From: CAYSLC01 sp964431545
GTDB lineage: Bacteria; Desulfobacterota; Desulfobacteria; Desulfobacterales; JAABSP01
Direction of reading: 5' to 3'
DNA length: 22,522 nt
Assembly (NCBI GenBank): GCA_964431545.1
Contig: CAYSLC010000074.1
Coordinates: 1-22,522, forward strand
The notes under the pieces were generated by a model, which had not been told where the DNA came from, made no database searches, and was given only the letters and a program-made list of their open reading frames with translations. Positions 20,209 through 22,522 of this stretch are shown here, one piece after another (the stretch's first letter is position 1; every line of letters starts with the position of its first letter). A program made the position numbers and the translations under genes.

Positions 20209-22386
20209 ATGGAAACGCTCGACGCCATATTTTCCCCGAAATCGGTCGCGGTCATCGGTGCGTCCACCACCCCCGGCAAGGTGGGGCACGACATCTTCGC
20301 CAACATTCTGCGGGGCGGCTTCCAGGGGGTCCTCTATCCGGTCAACCCCGGCGCCAAGTCGATCCTCAGCGTCAAGGCCTATCCGTCGATCAAGGAGATC
20401 CCCGATCCGGTGGACCTGGCCATGGTGATCCTGCCCCCCAAGCTCGCCCTGACCGCCATCGAGGATTCGGTGGAAAAGGGGGTCAAGGGGGTGGTGATCG
20501 TCTCCGCCGGGTTCCGGGAGGTGGGTCCGGAGGGCCGGAAGATCGAGGACCGGATCATCGATGTCTGCCGGGAGGCCGGGGTCCGGGTGGTGGGCCCCAA
20601 CTGCCTGGGGGTGATCAACCCCCTCTCCTCGGTCCGCCTCAACGCCTCGTTTTCGGCCCGGATGCCCGAGGCGGGCAACATCTCCTTCATCTCCCAGAGC
20701 GGGGCCCTGTGCACCGCCGTCCTCGACTTCGCCCAGGACCGGGACTTCGGGTTCTCCAAGTTCATCTCCATCGGCAACAAGGCGGACGTGGACGAACTCG
20801 ACCTGCTCCGCTACTTCCACGAGGACCTCGACACCAAGGTGATCATGATCTACCTGGAGGAACTCCGCCGGGGGCCGGAGTTCATCGAGATGGTCAAGGA
20901 GATCACCTCCGGGGCCCGCCCCACGCCGGTGATGGTGATCAAGTCGGGACGGACCGGCGCCGGCGCCAAGGCGGCCGCCTCCCACACCGGGGCCCTGGCC
21001 GGCTCCGAGGCGGTCTACGATTCGATCTTCCAGCAGTCGGGGATCATCCGGGTCGCCTCCATCGACGAACTCTTCGACTTCGCCACCGCCTTCGCCAGCA
21101 AGAGCGAAAGCCACCTGGGCAAGGTCCGCCGGCGGATCCCCAACGGAAATCGGGTGGCCATCGTCACCAACGCCGGCGGTCCGGGGATCGTGGCCACCGA
21201 TATGACCATCTCCTCGGGCCTCCAACTGGCCAGGTTCAACGACGAGACCGTGGAGACCCTGGCCAGCCACCTGCCGGCCACCGCCAACCTCAACAACCCG
21301 GTGGACGTCATCGGCGACGCCTCCAAGGAGCGGTACGAGCACGCCCTGGCCGCCGTGGTGCGGGACGAGGGGGTGGACGGGGCACTGGTGATCCTCACCC
21401 CCCAGTCGATGACCAACGCCCTGGGCACCGCCGAGGCGATCGTCCGGGTGGCGAGCCGGACCCACAAGCCGATCCTGTGCTGCTTCATGGGGATCATCGA
21501 TGTCTCCCCGGGCGTGAAGTACCTCCAGGAGCGCGGCTATCCCGTCTACCGGTTCCCGGAGCAGGCGGCCAAGGCGTTCGGGGCCCTCTACAAGTATTCC
21601 CAGTGGCTCAACCGCCAGCACCTGGCCCAGTTCGACCTCACCCACGACCGGGAACAGGCCGCCGGGATCATCCGGGACTGCCTGGCCGAGGGCAAGACCC
21701 ACCTGGGGGAGCTGGAGGGCAACGAGGTCCTCCGGGCCTACGGCTTCAACGTCCTGCCCACGAAACTGGCCACCGGCGACGAGGAGGCGGCGGAGATCGC
21801 CCGGGAGATCGGGTTTCCGGTGGTGATGAAGATCTCCTCGGGGCAGATCCTCCACAAGTCGGACGCCGGCGGCGTCCGCCTGGGGCTCGGGGACACCGAG
21901 GCGGTGAAGACGGCCTTCAACGAGATCATAAAAAGCGCCAAAGCGTTCAAGCCGGACGCGGTGATCGACGGGGTCCTGGTCCAGAAGATGGCCCCCAAGG
22001 GCGAGGAGGTGATCCTCGGCTGCACCCGGTACCCGATCTTCGGGCCGCTGTTGATGTTCGGCTCCGGCGGGATCTTCGTGGAGGTCTTCCAGGACGTCGC
22101 CTTCCGGCTGGCCCCCATCAAGCGGAACGAGGCCCGGCGGATGGTCCGGTCCATCAAGGGGTACAAGCTCTTCACCGGCTTCCGGGGCCGGCCCGAGGCG
22201 GATGTCGAGGTCCTGGAGCGGCTGATGGTCTGCCTGTCGGACATGGTCATCGACAATCCGGAGATCAGCGAGATGGACATCAACCCCCTGCTCCTCCACG
22301 AGAAGGGGAACGGGGCCACGGTGGCCGACTGCCGGATCATCCTCAAGAAACCGGATGAATCGGCGGACGAATCGACGGGTGGATGA
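20209..22386 (+). CDS. ADP-forming acyl-CoA synthetase (acetate-CoA ligase family), fused alpha and beta subunits
   Basis: 725 residues. The order is CoA-binding Rossmann domain (about 5-135, SPKSVAVIGASTTPGKVG), succinyl-CoA-synthetase-like domains (about 150-470), then an ATP-grasp domain (about 490-715, with FPVVMKISSGQILHKSDAGG and the end EMDINPLLLHEKG). The phosphorylated histidine is His259 in AASHTGALAGSEAVYD, and the supporting Glu lies in IYLEELRRG. No GNAT domain is attached, so it is not a Pat-type acetyltransferase. Such enzymes convert acyl-CoA, ADP and phosphate to acid, CoA and ATP, conserving energy in anaerobes that ferment or oxidise organic acids, or run in reverse to activate acids. 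AAGGAG lies six bases before the ATG, inside the end of rsmI. Confidence 0.94.
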   Translation: METLDAIFSPKSVAVIGASTTPGKVGHDIFANILRGGFQGVLYPVNPGAKSILSVKAYPSIKEIPDPVDLAMVILPPKLALTAIEDSVEKGVKGVVIVSAGFREVGPEGRKIEDRIIDVCREAGVRVVGPNCLGVINPLSSVRLNASFSARMPEAGNISFISQSGALCTAVLDFAQDRDFGFSKFISIGNKADVDELDLLRYFHEDLDTKVIMIYLEELRRGPEFIEMVKEITSGARPTPVMVIKSGRTGAGAKAAASHTGALAGSEAVYDSIFQQSGIIRVASIDELFDFATAFASKSESHLGKVRRRIPNGNRVAIVTNAGGPGIVATDMTISSGLQLARFNDETVETLASHLPATANLNNPVDVIGDASKERYEHALAAVVRDEGVDGALVILTPQSMTNALGTAEAIVRVASRTHKPILCCFMGIIDVSPGVKYLQERGYPVYRFPEQAAKAFGALYKYSQWLNRQHLAQFDLTHDREQAAGIIRDCLAEGKTHLGELEGNEVLRAYGFNVLPTKLATGDEEAAEIAREIGFPVVMKISSGQILHKSDAGGVRLGLGDTEAVKTAFNEIIKSAKAFKPDAVIDGVLVQKMAPKGEEVILGCTRYPIFGPLLMFGSGGIFVEVFQDVAFRLAPIKRNEARRMVRSIKGYKLFTGFRGRPEADVEVLERLMVCLSDMVIDNPEISEMDINPLLLHEKGNGATVADCRIILKKPDESADESTGG

Positions 22387-22522
22387 GACGATCCATCCGG
22401 TGATCCTCCGGGTGCCCGAGTCGGCGGGGGAACTCGACCGACGGGACCGGACAAGGTTTCTCAGCGAGCACGCCCGGAGGGCCCTGGCGGCCTCTGCGGA
22501 GAAGAGCGGGGTCCGGCTGGAC
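22379..22522 (+). CDS. Partial CDS, possible 4'-phosphopantetheinyl transferase N-terminus
   Basis: A GTG at 22379 overlaps the synthetase stop by 8 bases and opens a frame of 48 codons to the window edge, reading VDETIHPVILRVPES then FLSEHARRALAASAEKSGVRLD. An ATG at 22383 in another frame hits a stop after six codons. The segment HPVILxVP followed by SEHARRAL resembles, from memory, the start of 4'-phosphopantetheinyl transferase-like proteins encoded beside these synthetases in sulfate reducers, but the catalytic part is outside the window. Coding is likely; the family is a guess. Confidence 0.5.
   Translation, partial: MDETIHPVILRVPESAGELDRRDRTRFLSEHARRALAASAEKSGVRLD

Noticed and set aside
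19396..22299. A 967-codon open frame on the minus strand opposite rsmI and the acyl-CoA synthetase
   Set aside because: It is an antisense shadow: the product is Gly/Asp/His/Pro low-complexity with no fold, while the plus strand encodes two textbook proteins over the same bases. High GC makes stops rare.
1..22522. CRISPR arrays, tRNA or rRNA genes, insertion sequences, att sites
   Set aside because: No regularly spaced direct repeats, cloverleaf-like sequence, transposase or integrase motifs were seen by eye on either strand. A tRNAscan or repeat search could still find something subtle.

Overview
The window is very GC-rich bacterial DNA, with G or C in most third codon positions. Genes are packed tightly, often overlapping by 4-8 bases, with GTG starts at several junctions. 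The mix of genes is chromosomal: RsmI, RadC, YciH/SUI1, YceH, YgiQ, AarF/UbiB, a SYLF protein and a fused ADP-forming acyl-CoA synthetase. Together they suggest a Gram-negative anaerobe or facultative anaerobe of the Desulfobacterota (former Deltaproteobacteria). That placement is inferred from gene style, not from any search. No rRNA, tRNA, insertion sequence, phage gene or CRISPR array is visible.

Layout. (1) 1-1593, minus strand: a Spy/CpxP-like periplasmic protein, an ECF sigma factor, a small single-membrane-span protein and the first codons of another secreted protein. This resembles a metal or envelope-stress sensor/sigma/anti-sigma set of the CnrYXH type. (2) 1690-2658, minus: a DMT (EamA) transporter. 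(3) 2827-3561, plus: a rhomboid-like membrane protein lacking a recognisable catalytic GxSG motif. (4) 3558-7806, minus: an overlapping four-gene operon read in the order M23 endopeptidase-like protein, Fsr-like MFS exporter, YgiQ radical SAM protein, TerB protein. (5) A 337-base divergent control region with a recognisable promoter on each strand. (6) 8144-11237, plus: a TerB/zinc-ribbon protein followed by a chemoreceptor whose periplasmic part is three tandem CHASE3-like modules. (7) 11283-12515, minus, an MFS transporter, divergent from (8) 12685-13392, plus, a Tat-exported sulfite-oxidase-fold molybdoenzyme. (9) 13400-17698, minus: aarF/ubiB-like kinase, radC, a DinB-fold enzyme, yceH and yciH, with stem-loops in two of the gaps. 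(10) A 378-base gap holding a strong terminator and a promoter, then a SYLF-domain protein (18077-19003, minus). (11) 19264-22522, plus: rsmI, an abutting ADP-forming acyl-CoA synthetase, and a partial gene at the edge.

Most of the window is ordinary housekeeping and accessory content. The most distinctive parts are the triple-CHASE3 receptor coupled to a TerB/zinc-ribbon protein, and the Spy/ECF/small-membrane-protein cluster. I see no multi-gene defence island or obviously unprecedented machinery.
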